NCBI RefSeq assembly: GCF_947331815.1
Contig: NZ_OX373462.1
Location: 1,785,376 to 1,849,375 of the forward strand
Reading direction: 5' to 3'
Length of the DNA: 64,000 nt
Origin: Cyanobacterium sp. uoEpiScrs1
GTDB lineage: Bacteria > Cyanobacteriota > Cyanobacteriia > Cyanobacteriales > Microcystaceae
In this document: piece by piece, positions 1-10,584 of the stretch
How the letters are laid out: each line of letters starts with the position of its first letter
Position numbering within the stretch: the stretch's first letter is position 1
Made by a program: the position numbers and the translations under genes
Notes under the pieces: generated by a model
Databases searched by the model: none
Told to the model about the DNA's origin: nothing
Seen by the model: only the letters and a program-made list of their open reading frames with translations

Positions 1-1095
1 ACTCTTTAACTAACTATTTTTATTAGTTAATATTAACCGAGCATTATCTCAGTCAAGATATTTAAGAATTTAAGAGTTATAGATAAATAAATAGATATAA
101 ATACATACAATAAGCAAGTTATATTGTTGTATTTAAGTAATTAAATGTAAATCAAGACAATCTAATTTTAGATTATTTATGATTGTTATATAGATTGTTA
201 CTTAATAATATTTTTTTATTAGATTTATTTAGAGATAATAAGTTCTTATAAAAAACAAATAAAATTTTTGTAACGATAATAACTTCAGTTTAAATACGAC
301 ACAATTCCTAATCTTTACCGAAATATTATTGATAATAATCTCTTTCTCTGTTAAATACTTTTAAAATTTCTTAACTCTTTATTTTTAAGTATTTTAATAA
401 TTGTCGTTCTTATTTTTGCTATCTTCTACTTTTAGTCATTTTTATAAAAGTTATATAGATTCTTTTGTCAATTGATTTTACTTTTTATTTATTTAATTTT
501 TAGGTAACTATTTGCTGTTATAAATAGTTTTGCTATGCTTCAATATACTTTTTAAAAAACATTTAATATATTTTAAATTTTTTATTGTTCAGGAAAAATT
601 ACAATTCTTGTTTTTCTTGAATAATTAATATAGAGATTACCCTTATTATTATACTTTGTAACTAATATCACAAAAATTTTATTATTTAGACCTTCTATTT
701 TCTTTAACTTTTAAAATCACTTTTACTCTTTTTGTCTGTCTATAAATAACCTATTAAATGTAAATTAACTTTATGGTTACTACCAGCTAAATTATATTAG
801 CTAAATTTTTAGATAGACTACTTCCCATCAATTACTATTGTTAACGATTTTTCTTATGTATACTCATTTAAGCTTATTAATCTAGACATATCAACAACAT
901 TTAAGCTGGCTTTTACAACTGATACCTTAGAAAAGAGAAGTACTCTGATACAGAATTTATATCATATCAGAGTACTTCTCTTTTCTATAAAAATTATTCC
1001 ATTGTAATTTTGTCTTTAATTATTACAGTATATTAATTAATATCAACTATTCTGAGAAGTTGCTTAGTGATTAAATGTTTATAATTTTAGACAAC
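1..1095. other. gene-free AT-rich region
   Basis: I found no supported gene on either strand. The only clear structure is the long hairpin at 928-987. The base composition is far more AT-rich than in the coding regions. Confidence 0.6.
928..987 (-). terminator. long perfect hairpin, probable terminator
   Basis: Arms at 928-950 and 965-987 pair perfectly over 23 bp around a 14-nt loop. It lies about 110 nt beyond the 3' end of the minus-strand gene at 1096-1470. Both flanks are A/T-rich, so it could act in either direction. Confidence 0.6.
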
Positions 1096-1470
1096 TTATT
1101 TCCAATATATCTGTCGCTTATTGGGGTCAGTTAAAGAACTATTTTCCTGCATCATCTGTTTGACTTGATGTGGATCGAAACTACGACTAAAATCTTTTCT
1201 CAATACCGCCACACGTCTTTCTGTTTCTTGAACTTGAGTTGTAACTTCCTTCAGTTTTTCCTGTTGTAAAAACTGATAGGGAAGCAATTTAAACAAAGTG
1301 AAAGCTGCAAGAATTGACAAAGTTCCATTAATGAACAGTTTAACTTTAATTTCAGTGGCTATCCATTGACGTCGAATATAAATTTCTTGTTGATTAGGTT
1401 TGCGACGACGTCGGCGAACAGATGGGGAAGTAGGACTTTGATAAGTTTCTAAGATATGAGATGCGGCCAT
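1096..1470 (-). CDS. conserved single-pass membrane protein with coiled coil
   Basis: A protein of 124 residues that I do not recognise by name. The order is a basic N-terminus with five consecutive arginines at about 19-23, one hydrophobic segment at about 43-65, then a charged segment at about 68-95 that looks like a coiled coil, and a polar tail. This N-in, one-TM, coiled-coil layout resembles FtsL/FtsB/DivIC-type division proteins, but I see no diagnostic residues, so the resemblance is only topological. The ATG is followed by a compact ORF with codon use like its neighbours. It stands alone, with 1.1 kb of spacer downstream and 0.4 kb upstream. Confidence 0.7.
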   Translation of the reverse strand: MAASHILETYQSPTSPSVRRRRRKPNQQEIYIRRQWIATEIKVKLFINGTLSILAAFTLFKLLPYQFLQQEKLKEVTTQVQETERRVAVLRKDFSRSFDPHQVKQMMQENSSLTDPNKRQIYWK

Positions 1471-1893
1471 AAGCGTCTATTTATGTGATGGAAAATCATC
1501 AAAAAAAACTCTGGATGCTAATCAGTCAATAACTATCCTGATAATTTGGTTTATAGACTATCTACCAGATTTCTTAGAGAAGAAGAATAATTCTTAAATT
1601 TAAATATCAAGATAAATAATCAACTATTCTATAAAACGAACATTCTACTTATAAAGTTCCTTAGATAAATGAAAAGCTAGAAATTTAGGAACTCAATTAA
1701 TCATTAAAGAGAGAATAGCCTAGAGATATGATGTTAAGCTGGGAAATAAACCCTTTTTAACTACTATTTACATACTTTTATGTATTGATATCTGGTTTTA
1801 AACTAAGTTTAGTTATCCCTACACAAAAGACTTTTCTTACAAGAACTTGTTATAAATTTTAATCACATTAACGGATGACCAACCAAGAAAACT
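1471..1893. other. intergenic spacer
   Basis: No gene is supported. It should contain the promoter of the minus-strand gene at 1096-1470 and the 3' end region of the gene at 1894-3384. A weak 7-bp inverted repeat (agttcct/aggaact) lies near 1655-1695. Confidence 0.5.
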
Positions 1894-3384
1894 TTAAGGT
1901 AACCATTGTGGCTTGAAACCGATTTCTAGTTCTTCTGGCTTAATTTTAAGAGTTTTGTCTGATCCTTTTAATTCAGGCAAAGGAAGTAACCAGACCTGTC
2001 CATTAGCGATTCCCTGTTGTTCTGAAGTTATTAAATCATTGGTTGAGCTAGGGACCGCTGTTACTACTTGATCAAACAATAAAGCGACTCCATCAGGGGA
2101 CATACTTAGTTGGACATCTCGATAGTTAGGTAAAGCAAGTAAGGGAAAATCCATTGTTTTTTCTATATCAATCACAGAAAGAAATGGTTCTTCACGATAT
2201 TTACCTTTTTTTTCCTCAACTAAGTCAGTTTTAAGGCAATAAAGTAATTTTTTTTCTCTAGGTTCAAACTCGCAGTCAATAATTGGATAAAGAGTACGAA
2301 ATAACTCTTGTTTTTGTTTGTTTTGATTGATAAGTACCAGTGATCTCGTATAGTCCCGATTATCTCTAACCAGAAGCATCTGCTTCCCATCGGCAGAAAA
2401 TCCTAGACTTTTTTCATACCCGGTCAAGAATTCTGATGCTTCCCCATCAGAATTCAAAGAAACTATTCCCACCCCACCTCGTTGAGAGATAACTACATAT
2501 TTACCATCAGGGGAAATGACAAAATCTCCTCCAGGAACTCCTAATGGTCTTGGATTTTGCTCCTCAGAAACCGTCCATAATCCTGAATCAGCTGGATTTT
2601 TACGATTAATTCGCCAAATAACGATACTTTGTCCATTATGCGATAGATCAAAAGTCAAATTTCGATAATTTTTTGTATCAAGAATACGTTTTAATCTCCC
2701 TGCCCGTGGCATTTCAACAGCATTAGGAGAAACTTGTAAACCCGTAGTAACTGTATATAATTGTTGATTAACTAATGTTTGGCTATTGAGGCTAGGTTCA
2801 TAAGCACTAAATAAAATTTTACTGCCATTAGGATAAATTTTAAAATTAGTGACGATTAGATCTAAAGGAGTTAAGATTGTTTTTTTGGGTTGATTAGCAT
2901 CAGTAATATTACATATGATTAGTCGTCCACGTTCTTCTGCAGTAATACCGATATAGGCAAAGGTACGATCACGAGTGCTAAATAAACTGACAAATGGTTC
3001 GATAAATTTATGATCATAAATTCTGTGAGCATTTTGTAATTTAATTTGATAATTTGTCCCGTAAATTGGTGGATCATCTAACGTATAGATTAATTGACGT
3101 CCTCGCCAGCTAATTTTCCCAGAAAGGGGAGGATCAATGGATAGATGTTTTTCAACACTATACTTATCTACGGGACGGTTAAAAGTGATTCTAAAGGCTT
3201 TATCTTGTAACCCTATTTTTTTGCCATTCCAACTAAAATAACTGACTCGTAAAGGAATTTGTTCTCCTCTCACGAGTACTACCCCTAGTATCAGACTGAG
3301 AATAACAATACACCCTAGGGCAATCCAATCAAACAACTTTAGTTTTTTCAGTAAAGATTGATTTCTTTGTGATGAATTTGTCAT
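1894..3384 (-). CDS. membrane-anchored protein with Ig-like domain and TolB-like beta-propeller
   Basis: A 496-residue protein. Residues about 20-38 form one transmembrane anchor, so the rest is probably periplasmic. Residues about 60-135 read like a bacterial Ig-like (Big_5/SbsA-type) fold, with phrases such as ITFNRPVD and the YGTNYQIKL segment. The remainder consists of repeated beta-rich blades containing SPDGKYV, FSADGKQM and MSPDGVAL, the pattern of TolB/DPP-IV-type WD40-like propellers. Such proteins usually act as envelope scaffolds; no enzyme motif is visible. I cannot name a gene. It is isolated, with 1.3 kb of spacer upstream. Confidence 0.75.
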   Translation of the reverse strand: MTNSSQRNQSLLKKLKLFDWIALGCIVILSLILGVVLVRGEQIPLRVSYFSWNGKKIGLQDKAFRITFNRPVDKYSVEKHLSIDPPLSGKISWRGRQLIYTLDDPPIYGTNYQIKLQNAHRIYDHKFIEPFVSLFSTRDRTFAYIGITAEERGRLIICNITDANQPKKTILTPLDLIVTNFKIYPNGSKILFSAYEPSLNSQTLVNQQLYTVTTGLQVSPNAVEMPRAGRLKRILDTKNYRNLTFDLSHNGQSIVIWRINRKNPADSGLWTVSEEQNPRPLGVPGGDFVISPDGKYVVISQRGGVGIVSLNSDGEASEFLTGYEKSLGFSADGKQMLLVRDNRDYTRSLVLINQNKQKQELFRTLYPIIDCEFEPREKKLLYCLKTDLVEEKKGKYREEPFLSVIDIEKTMDFPLLALPNYRDVQLSMSPDGVALLFDQVVTAVPSSTNDLITSEQQGIANGQVWLLPLPELKGSDKTLKIKPEELEIGFKPQWLP

Positions 3385-4670
3385 GATAGTTAATAGATAT
3401 CGTTACAAGTACAGAATTAGATATAAAACTTTTTCAATATAATCTTCATTAGAAAAACTCTAGTTATTGGAAATTTATATAATACCTCGTTAATCATCAA
3501 TTATCCTTCGTTGTTTATCTTTTAAAAGCTGAATGACAGAAAAAATATCTATGGTTGCCGAGACTAAATGATTATTGAATAAATTTTTCTATTAAGATAA
3601 AGCTCATCCTACTTATGAAATGATAACATTAGCATAAGATAGTCAAGAATACTATTCCAAATCAATAAAAATGACTACCATAATTATATTGAAATTAATA
3701 ACAAGAAAATATCGTGTTTATTTCAGTATTTTAAGTCATTTTTTTGTTTTCAAAAAAGTAGTATTAATGTCATATAATGGCTATTCAATTCCGACTATCA
3801 AAACTTAAATATAAAATAATATTTTTTTATATGAACTAAATTGTAGAGATTAGTTTGTTTGAAAAGTATTCTAGTGTAGAAGTAATTTGTTAAGATTAAG
3901 TAAAAAAATAAGAATAAATAACAAGCGTCTTTTCTTGAAATTAAAACAACTTTGATTTATTTTTGTATTTTTAATTTAATTATATTGATTGAGAAATATA
4001 TTAGAATGTCGGTTTATCTAATTCTTGTGGAGAAAGAGTTCCTATAGTATAAAAGTTATAAAATTATCTGGCAAGAATCTTAAAATTTGTTTATTTTAAT
4101 CCTAAACTTAAATAGACAATAGCCTACAATAAATGGAGATTAATTAGCTAGTTTTCTAAAAAAGACTAGAAATTTTATGACGGTCTTTACAAAAATATTT
4201 ATATAAACTCTATTATTTGTTAACATAGCGTAATAAATCCAGAGTGTCTTAGACATAGATGTTAACTATCGGTAAGAAGTCTCCTTTATCGAAAAAGCCC
4301 TCAGAAACATATTTGTTGATAATATAAAGCAGCTATGTAACTGAGATACAACTGTTTAATGATTTTTTCTTAATGCTCACCTGACCACTTTTTACTATTG
4401 TTACTTCTCTTTATATACTAGGTGATGACATGACATAAACTATCATATCTATTTGAATAGGGTTATAATCTCTTCGGAAGAATAATTTAGGATATTCCTA
4501 GGAGATTTATCTAGTAAATTTTATCTAATCCACATTTTGTAGGGGACAATAGTTATCAATCTCTATAAAATATTTAGCTAAGTCCTTAGAAAATTAGTAT
4601 CAAATTTTTTAGACTCCTTTTAAACTTTCTATAAATAGGAAAATGAAAAAATTAAGTCCGATCCAGAGGA
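3385..4670. other. 1.3-kb gene-free region
   Basis: No intact gene. One minus-strand frame at 4213-4410 (66 codons, two internal stops) looks mildly protein-like, but it is not identifiable and such frames are expected by chance in this composition. The region must hold the promoter of the gene at 1894-3384 and the end of the thrC transcript. Confidence 0.5.
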
Positions 4671-5804
4671 TTAAAACCCAATTGCCTCAGCGACAAAAGG
4701 TAATGTTGGCTTAATTCCTTCTTTGACTTGATTGTTACTATAGTTAATCGCGCAGTCAGGATCTTTAAGTCCATTACCTGTCAATACACAGACTACTGTT
4801 GCTTCATTAGGGACTTGATCTTTGATTTTTAATAGTCCTGCCACAGAAGCAGCACTAGCCGGTTCACAAAAAATTCCCTCTTGAAAGGCCAATAAACGAT
4901 AAGCCTCTAGAATTTCCTGATCAGTGACAGCATTAAACTCTCCAAGACTAGCTTCTTTAACTTTCCAAGCTTTATCCCAATTAGCAGGGTTCCCAATCCG
5001 AATAGCTGTTGCTAAAGTTTCAGGAGTTCCAATTGGTTGACCACTAATAAATGGTGCAGACCCTGCAGCTTGAAACCCCATCATTTTTGGTAGGTGATCG
5101 CATTTTCCTAAATTATGATATTGACAAAATCCCATCCAATAAGCACTAATGTTGCCTGCATTTCCCACAGGAATACACAACCAATCGGGAGCATTTCCTA
5201 AACAATCTACCACCTCAAAAGCCGCTGTTTTTTGCCCTTCTAAACGATATGGGTTAATAGAATTAACCAGGGTCACAGGATAATTTGCAGTTATTTCTTG
5301 AACAATACTTAGAGCGTCATCAAAATTACCTTTAATAGCGATTATTTTTGCCCCATAAAGCAATGCCTGTGCCAATTTTCCTAGTGCAACATAGCCATCA
5401 GGAATAATGACAAATGCTTGCATATTACCCCGTCTAGCATATGCAGCTGCTGCTGCTGAAGTATTCCCTGTACTAGCGCAGACCACCGCTTTGGCTCCAC
5501 TTTCAGCAGCCTTGGAAATCGCCATGGTCATCCCCCTATCTTTAAAGCTCCCTGTAGGATTTAAGCCATCATATTTAACCCACACTTTGACTCCACGCCC
5601 AATTTGTTGGGAAATACGAGGAACTTGAATTAAAGGAGTATTTCCTTCTAGAAGGGTAATAACTGGAGTCGTTTCACTCACAGGTAGATAGGGGCGATAT
5701 GTCTCAATTAACCCCGGCCAGGGCTGACAGCTTGTGGGAGGAAGAGTTGGAACTTCCAAAAATTGAGTTTGAGTAGTTTGTGGCGTTGGATAATCAACTT
5801 TCAT
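4671..5804 (-). CDS. thrC: threonine synthase
   Basis: A PLP-dependent lyase of 377 residues that converts O-phosphohomoserine to threonine, the last step of threonine synthesis in the cytoplasm. The PLP-binding lysine is K88 in the motif [12 protein letters not shown], followed by the family's [14 protein letters not shown] phosphate-binding region and a later PVGNAGNI glycine loop and VLTGNGLKD segment. The roughly 45-residue N-terminal extension before the core is usual for the cyanobacterial enzyme. The ATG start at 5804 gives a length normal for the family. It stands alone, with no homoserine genes nearby, and reads toward a 1.3-kb spacer. Confidence 0.95.
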   Translation of the reverse strand: MKVDYPTPQTTQTQFLEVPTLPPTSCQPWPGLIETYRPYLPVSETTPVITLLEGNTPLIQVPRISQQIGRGVKVWVKYDGLNPTGSFKDRGMTMAISKAAESGAKAVVCASTGNTSAAAAAYARRGNMQAFVIIPDGYVALGKLAQALLYGAKIIAIKGNFDDALSIVQEITANYPVTLVNSINPYRLEGQKTAAFEVVDCLGNAPDWLCIPVGNAGNISAYWMGFCQYHNLGKCDHLPKMMGFQAAGSAPFISGQPIGTPETLATAIRIGNPANWDKAWKVKEASLGEFNAVTDQEILEAYRLLAFQEGIFCEPASAASVAGLLKIKDQVPNEATVVCVLTGNGLKDPDCAINYSNNQVKEGIKPTLPFVAEAIGF

Positions 5805-6117
5805 GGATAAGTTAACTTTGAGGGTTAGTTGCCTTTACTAGTTTCTAGAAGAATTACTCCTCACAATTGTATATCGATAAGACTGATTAGAACGTCCTTC
5901 TTTTATCCTATCTACGATAAATCTCGATTGATCTAGATAAGTAGTTAGACCCTATTTATACCATTTATTTGGTCAGGGGAGTTAACTAGATTATAGATAT
6001 GGTAAGCATATCAACTCAGTTCTCTACACTGAGAACGATAAATCAATAATTAAAAACCTCTAATAGTCTAGAGGAAGAGGAGTTGTCAATTCCTACTTCA
6101 TTAGTTTTTAATTTAAA
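5805..6117. other. spacer between thrC and tRNA-Arg
   Basis: No gene is seen. It contains the thrC promoter region and a small 6-bp inverted repeat (ctcagt/actgag) near 6015-6035. Confidence 0.5.
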
Positions 6118-6191
6118 CGGGACTGGAGGGACTTGAACCCCCGACCTCGTGGTTCGTAGCCACGCGCTCTAATCCACTAAGCTACAGTCCC
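6118..6191 (-). tRNA. tRNA-Arg (anticodon ACG)
   Basis: A full cloverleaf can be folded on the minus strand: 7-bp acceptor stem GGGACTG/CAGTCCC, a D-arm with GGATTAGAGC, a 5-bp anticodon stem CGTGG/CCACG enclosing loop CTACGAA (anticodon ACG), and a T-arm with GGTTCAAGTCC. Discriminator base G is at 6118. CCA is not encoded. ACG, with A34 edited to inosine, reads CGN arginine codons and is the usual bacterial tRNA-Arg(ACG). Confidence 0.97.
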
Positions 6192-6339
6192 CTATTTCTC
6201 TCAACAGTTAAAGACTATAACACAATTTTTATCAATTGCACAAGAGGGTGATATTAAAAGCTATAATTTCTGAGGAGACAAAAGCCGTTGAAACCCAATA
6301 GATTAGGATATTTCATGTAATAGTCAATAAAAATTAATC

Positions 6340-6756
6340 TTAAGGTTTCCAAACGACTAAAATTACTCCACAGATAATAAATCCTAGCCCACAGGCACGA
6401 TAAATGGGAATTGACTCTTGGAAAAAGAAATACCCAATTAAAACTGAAAAAATATAAATTAACGCCGCAGAAGGACCAGCGATACTCAGTTGGACACGGG
6501 TTAATAAGAGAATATAAGCAATTGCCCCTAACCCATAACAAGATAATCCAGCCAATAATTCTGGAGTCATGACAATATTTAGAATATGACTGACCGCATT
6601 ATCTGTGTTGACTTTGCCTAGCTTAGTTGCTCCTAACTTGAGTAGCAATTGCCCCATGGTACTCGTTAGCACCGAAAATAACAATAAACACAATTCCTTA
6701 TATGTCACAACGGTGGTTCCATCCGGATTATATAATTTTAAGTCAGTATACAGCAT
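6340..6756 (-). CDS. EamA/DMT-family small transporter (half-size, about 4 TM)
   Basis: A 138-residue integral membrane protein with about four hydrophobic helices. It begins the core with SVLTSTMGQLLLKLGA, where the conserved glutamine and lysine of drug/metabolite-transporter half-proteins (EmrE, ArnE/ArnF, EamA) lie, and ends with FFQESIPIYRACGLGFII, typical of the last two helices. Half-size members dimerise. The substrate cannot be told from sequence. It is divergently arranged with the CbiG-CobJ gene, with only 78 nt between the two starts, so the promoters must overlap. The 5' end is at an ATG at 6754-6756. Confidence 0.8.
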   Translation of the reverse strand: MLYTDLKLYNPDGTTVVTYKELCLLLFSVLTSTMGQLLLKLGATKLGKVNTDNAVSHILNIVMTPELLAGLSCYGLGAIAYILLLTRVQLSIAGPSAALIYIFSVLIGYFFFQESIPIYRACGLGFIICGVILVVWKP

Positions 6757-6834
6757 ATATATGGTTCTAACGAAACTGAAAAAGTAATCTCTAATAGCTA
6801 ATAAATCTTAATTAATCATTAATTCGTATTTAAA

Positions 6835-8679
6835 ATGTCTCTATTTAAACTGTTTTATCCCATTGCCGTTATCGCAACGACGCCTCAGGCTATTAAGACT
6901 CTACACCCATTATGTCAACAAATTGGGGCAACTCTTCACATTCCAAGTCATCAAACTAGCTTAGATAATGCTCAAGTTTATCAAGGTTCTCTTAAAGACT
7001 ATCTAGCCTCTATTTGGAGTCAAAACAAAGTATTTATTTTTGGATTGGCAACAGGAGCAGTAGTTCGGTTAATTTCTCATTTACTACAAGACAAATCTAG
7101 TGATCCAGCCGTTCTTGTCATTGATTCAACGGGTAATTTTGTAATTAGCTTATGCGGTGGACATCAAGGAAGAGCAGATCACTTAACCCAGTTAATTGCT
7201 CATCAGCTTGATATAACTCCTGTTATTACAGGAGCAACTAATAATTTAGATTTACCAGGAATTGATATTTTAGGATTACCTTTTGGCTGGCGCAAAGGAG
7301 AGGGAAATTGGACAGCTGTTAGTAGTATTATTTCCCGTGGGGAAACAATACAAGTTATCCAAGAAGTTGGCTCAACTCTATGGCAAAAATATTTACCTTC
7401 TAATCATCCATTTTCTTTTGAATTTTCTAAATTCAATGGAGATGTTAAATGCCAAGGACTAATTTTAATTAGTGCCACTAAAACACAATTTTACTCTGAC
7501 TTACATTTCCCTAAGGTGCAATGGCATCCTCGCATTTTATGGGTTGGAATTGGTTGTGTTAAGGGCACCTCTGAAAGCTTGATTGAGAAGGCAATTTTTG
7601 AAGTATTTCAACAGAATAATTTAGCAATTGAAGCTATAGCAGGAATAGCAACAATTGATATAAAATCTAATGAAATTGGATTAGTAGAATATTGTAAAAA
7701 AAGACAATTACCTTTAAAGATTTTTTCTGCTAATTTTTTAAAAAAAATAAAAGTTCCTAACCCTTCGATAATTGTTCAACAAGAGGTAGATACTCCCAGT
7801 GTTGCTGAAGCATCTGCTATTTCTGCAGCTGATTCTTACCCCAATTCTCTTTTAGTGTCTAAAAAAATTATTAAGTCAAAAGATGAAGGTGCAGTAACGA
7901 TAGCAGTGGCTCAATCTAGTTTAGAATATACTGGAAGGATAGGAAAATTATATTTAATCGGAACTGGTCCTGGTAGCTTAGCTCAGATTACGCCGGCAGC
8001 AAAGACGGCTATCACTCAAGCGGATGTAATTATTGGTTATTCTTTATATTTAGACTTAATTAAACCTTTACGACGTCCTGGACAAGTGGTCGAAGCATCA
8101 CCAATTACTCGAGAAAAACAACGAGCTATTAGGGCAATAGAATTAGCAAAATGGGGTTTGACAGTAGCGGTAGTATCTTCAGGAGATTCTGGTATTTATG
8201 GGATGGCAGGATTAGTACTAGAAGAACTACAAAAAAAGGATTGGGATGGGAAAATACCTCAAGTAGAAGTATTTCCAGGAATTACTGCTGTACAAGCATC
8301 AGCATCAAGGGTAGGAGCGCCTTTAATGCACGATTTTTGCGCTATTAGTTTGAGTGATTTATTAACCCCTTGGGAAGTAATTGAAAAACGATTGGTAGCA
8401 GCAGCTAAGGAGGACTTTGTAACAGCTATTTATAATCCACAATCACGAACAAGAACTCAGCAAATTATTTACACTCAAGAAGTTTTTTTAAAATACCGCA
8501 ATCCTAAAACTCCAGTGGCTTTAGTCCGTGCCGCTTACCGTCCAGATGAAAAAATAATTTTAACTTCCCTTAAGGAAATGCTTAACTTTACTATTGACAT
8601 GCTAACTACAGTTATTATTGGTAATTCTAGTACTCATAGCCATGGAGGTTGGATGATTACACCCAGAGGATATGATTAA
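6835..8679 (+). CDS. cobJ: CbiG-CobJ fusion: cobalamin biosynthesis protein/precorrin-3B C17-methyltransferase
   Basis: A bifunctional 614-residue protein of corrin-ring synthesis. Residues about 1-320 match CbiG (cobalt-precorrin-5A hydrolase type): an N-terminal region with GLATGAVVRL and GLPFGWRKGEGNW, then a C-terminal part with WVGIGCVKGTS. A variable linker of about 45 residues follows. Residues about 370-614 form the SAM-dependent methyltransferase CobJ/CbiH, with GTGPGSLAQITPAA near 376, VVSSGDSGIYGMAG, FPGITAVQASA and AIYNPQSRTR. This fusion is common in cyanobacteria. No other cobalamin gene lies in the window and I see no cobalamin riboswitch in the short 78-nt leader. Confidence 0.93.
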   Translation: MSLFKLFYPIAVIATTPQAIKTLHPLCQQIGATLHIPSHQTSLDNAQVYQGSLKDYLASIWSQNKVFIFGLATGAVVRLISHLLQDKSSDPAVLVIDSTGNFVISLCGGHQGRADHLTQLIAHQLDITPVITGATNNLDLPGIDILGLPFGWRKGEGNWTAVSSIISRGETIQVIQEVGSTLWQKYLPSNHPFSFEFSKFNGDVKCQGLILISATKTQFYSDLHFPKVQWHPRILWVGIGCVKGTSESLIEKAIFEVFQQNNLAIEAIAGIATIDIKSNEIGLVEYCKKRQLPLKIFSANFLKKIKVPNPSIIVQQEVDTPSVAEASAISAADSYPNSLLVSKKIIKSKDEGAVTIAVAQSSLEYTGRIGKLYLIGTGPGSLAQITPAAKTAITQADVIIGYSLYLDLIKPLRRPGQVVEASPITREKQRAIRAIELAKWGLTVAVVSSGDSGIYGMAGLVLEELQKKDWDGKIPQVEVFPGITAVQASASRVGAPLMHDFCAISLSDLLTPWEVIEKRLVAAAKEDFVTAIYNPQSRTRTQQIIYTQEVFLKYRNPKTPVALVRAAYRPDEKIILTSLKEMLNFTIDMLTTVIIGNSSTHSHGGWMITPRGYD

Positions 8680-10584
8680 AATTTAAAATCAATAATTAAC
8701 ATATACTTTACCATTAAACTTAAAACTAATTAGACTGAAAACAATAATTAAATATGAGATATGAGTGTTTAAAAAACTTAATCAAAAAATAATAATCTAA
8801 ATCTTATAACAAAGAAATTAGATTTATAGCATTTAGAGTAAGATAAAGTTTCAAGCATCGAGATAATAATTTATTAAAAACTTACTTAAGAATAACTAAC
8901 CAATTAACTATAAGAATATTAATATTTTTAGTGGTTTACAAATTGTTAACAAAAATTTTATTAAGTACAATATTTAATGCTTAGTTTTTACTAAAATTAA
9001 ATGTAGATAATAAATTTTTATTTATTAAAATAAGGATCAAAGTAATATATCTAATTCTTTAGATGTACAATCCAAAATTTTTAAAATATCGTCAATTATT
9101 GAAGCAGTTTTAGTATATTTAAAAGAAATATTTTTAACAAGCAGTAAACCTCTATTAGGCGACATAAACTATGTATTATTAATATGTTTTTATCATGAAG
9201 TTTCCAAAAAATTTCTATTCCTTTTTGTAGGAATTAATATTTTTCACAAAATATACTTTCGATAATATCAATTATATAATCTAGAGTTAAATATTGCCAA
9301 ATATTATTATATGAATTTATATTATAACAATATTTTTATGAATATATATATTTAGATAAACGCCATTGATTCCAGAAAATTATTCTTTAATTTGAAAATA
9401 AAAAATTATTGATTTATCCTTAACAACAAATAATATAGAGGTAACAATAATCTTAACTTTTAATCTATTTGATTTTTGACTTGTATTTTTTGTGATTTAT
9501 TGTATAAACAATCTTAGCAAATCATTTTTATAAATAAACTGTGATTTAATTATTTTATTTGAATTTATTTAGTTATTACATTCTAAAAAATTAGAAGACA
9601 TTAATTGATAGCTTCTATTTATATTAGAAATTAATTAAAAATAATACTACTTTCCATTATTTTTTAAGTATCTCTTGTCTATTTTTGTTTTACATACTTT
9701 TTCTATGAGAAGATATCTACCTACTACTCTTTGAGTATCAAAAGTATTTTTTATATTCCTTTCATGAATTGTCTACAAAAATAAGATTATCATGTCTTAT
9801 TCATAAGAAGATGAATTACTCGTATTCTAATACGGCTAAAATAAGGAATAAATCAATTAAATCTTTGAAACATAAAGTAGCTCATGAATTATATTTTTGA
9901 TCTTTTAATATTAAAATAGTTTTGCTTTTTTTATACTTATTAGGTAGTAATGATTATCTTTATTGCTAAGTAAATATACTTTTATAGTAAAAACTGTATG
10001 ATTTATATCTCTATTTATATTTATTTAATTTTTATGTTTGGCAATATCTAATTTAAGAAAACTATATTTTTCATTTATAAGTTATTTTTTACGAAAAGTA
10101 TCAATTAATTAATTGTGTTAATGATATACATCATAAATTTATATTACAAAAAAAGTTTATATTAATATAATAGTTGTTAGTGTTTAATATATGGATATAT
10201 GAATATATATTATAAATACGGAGTCGTAGTCATTTGTTAAAAAAAATTTTCTAATATTTGATATCTATTTTATTTAGTTAATAACATAAGTGGGATAATG
10301 ATGTACTAGTTTTGTAATAACTATTCTAAAGTATTCATAATATTTTTATTTCAAATTATTATAAATATACAACTTAATTTATAAGTCAATTGTAACAGTT
10401 GATAGTTATAATATATAAGTTAATTAATATTTCTAATCTATATATTCACTATTGCTGTGTTCTCTTCTTTATCCTTAAGAGTATAAAAAAATATTAAGTA
10501 TGTAAATAAAAAACATAATAGTTAGTTTTTTTTACGTAAAATAGTAGTCTAGAATAAGCTATAAATTCTTTTACTATAAAACCT
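8680..10584. other. 1.9-kb gene-free AT-rich region
   Basis: The longest stretch without a gene. I see no RNA gene, terminator or recognisable pseudogene. A 42-codon ATG-to-TGA frame exists on the minus strand at 9037-9165, but frames of that size are expected by chance here. The region may be completely eroded former coding DNA. Confidence 0.55.

Noticed and set aside
4213-4410. Mildly protein-like minus-strand frame in the thrC/TolB-like gap
   Set aside because: Two internal stops in 66 codons is not far from chance, and no family is recognised.
5407-5628. Plus-strand ORF inside thrC
   Set aside because: It is the reverse-strand shadow of the thrC coding sequence, which has complete family motifs.
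5852-5866. ACTCCTCACA sequence upstream of thrC, resembling the conserved core of the small RNA Yfr1
   Set aside because: The match is only partial, and the expected flanking hairpins with a terminator are not present.
9037-9165. 42-codon ATG-to-TGA frame in the 1.9-kb gap, with a faint resemblance to the start of an ABC ATPase domain
   Set aside because: No Walker A sequence follows downstream, and many frames of this length are expected by chance across 23 kb of AT-rich DNA.
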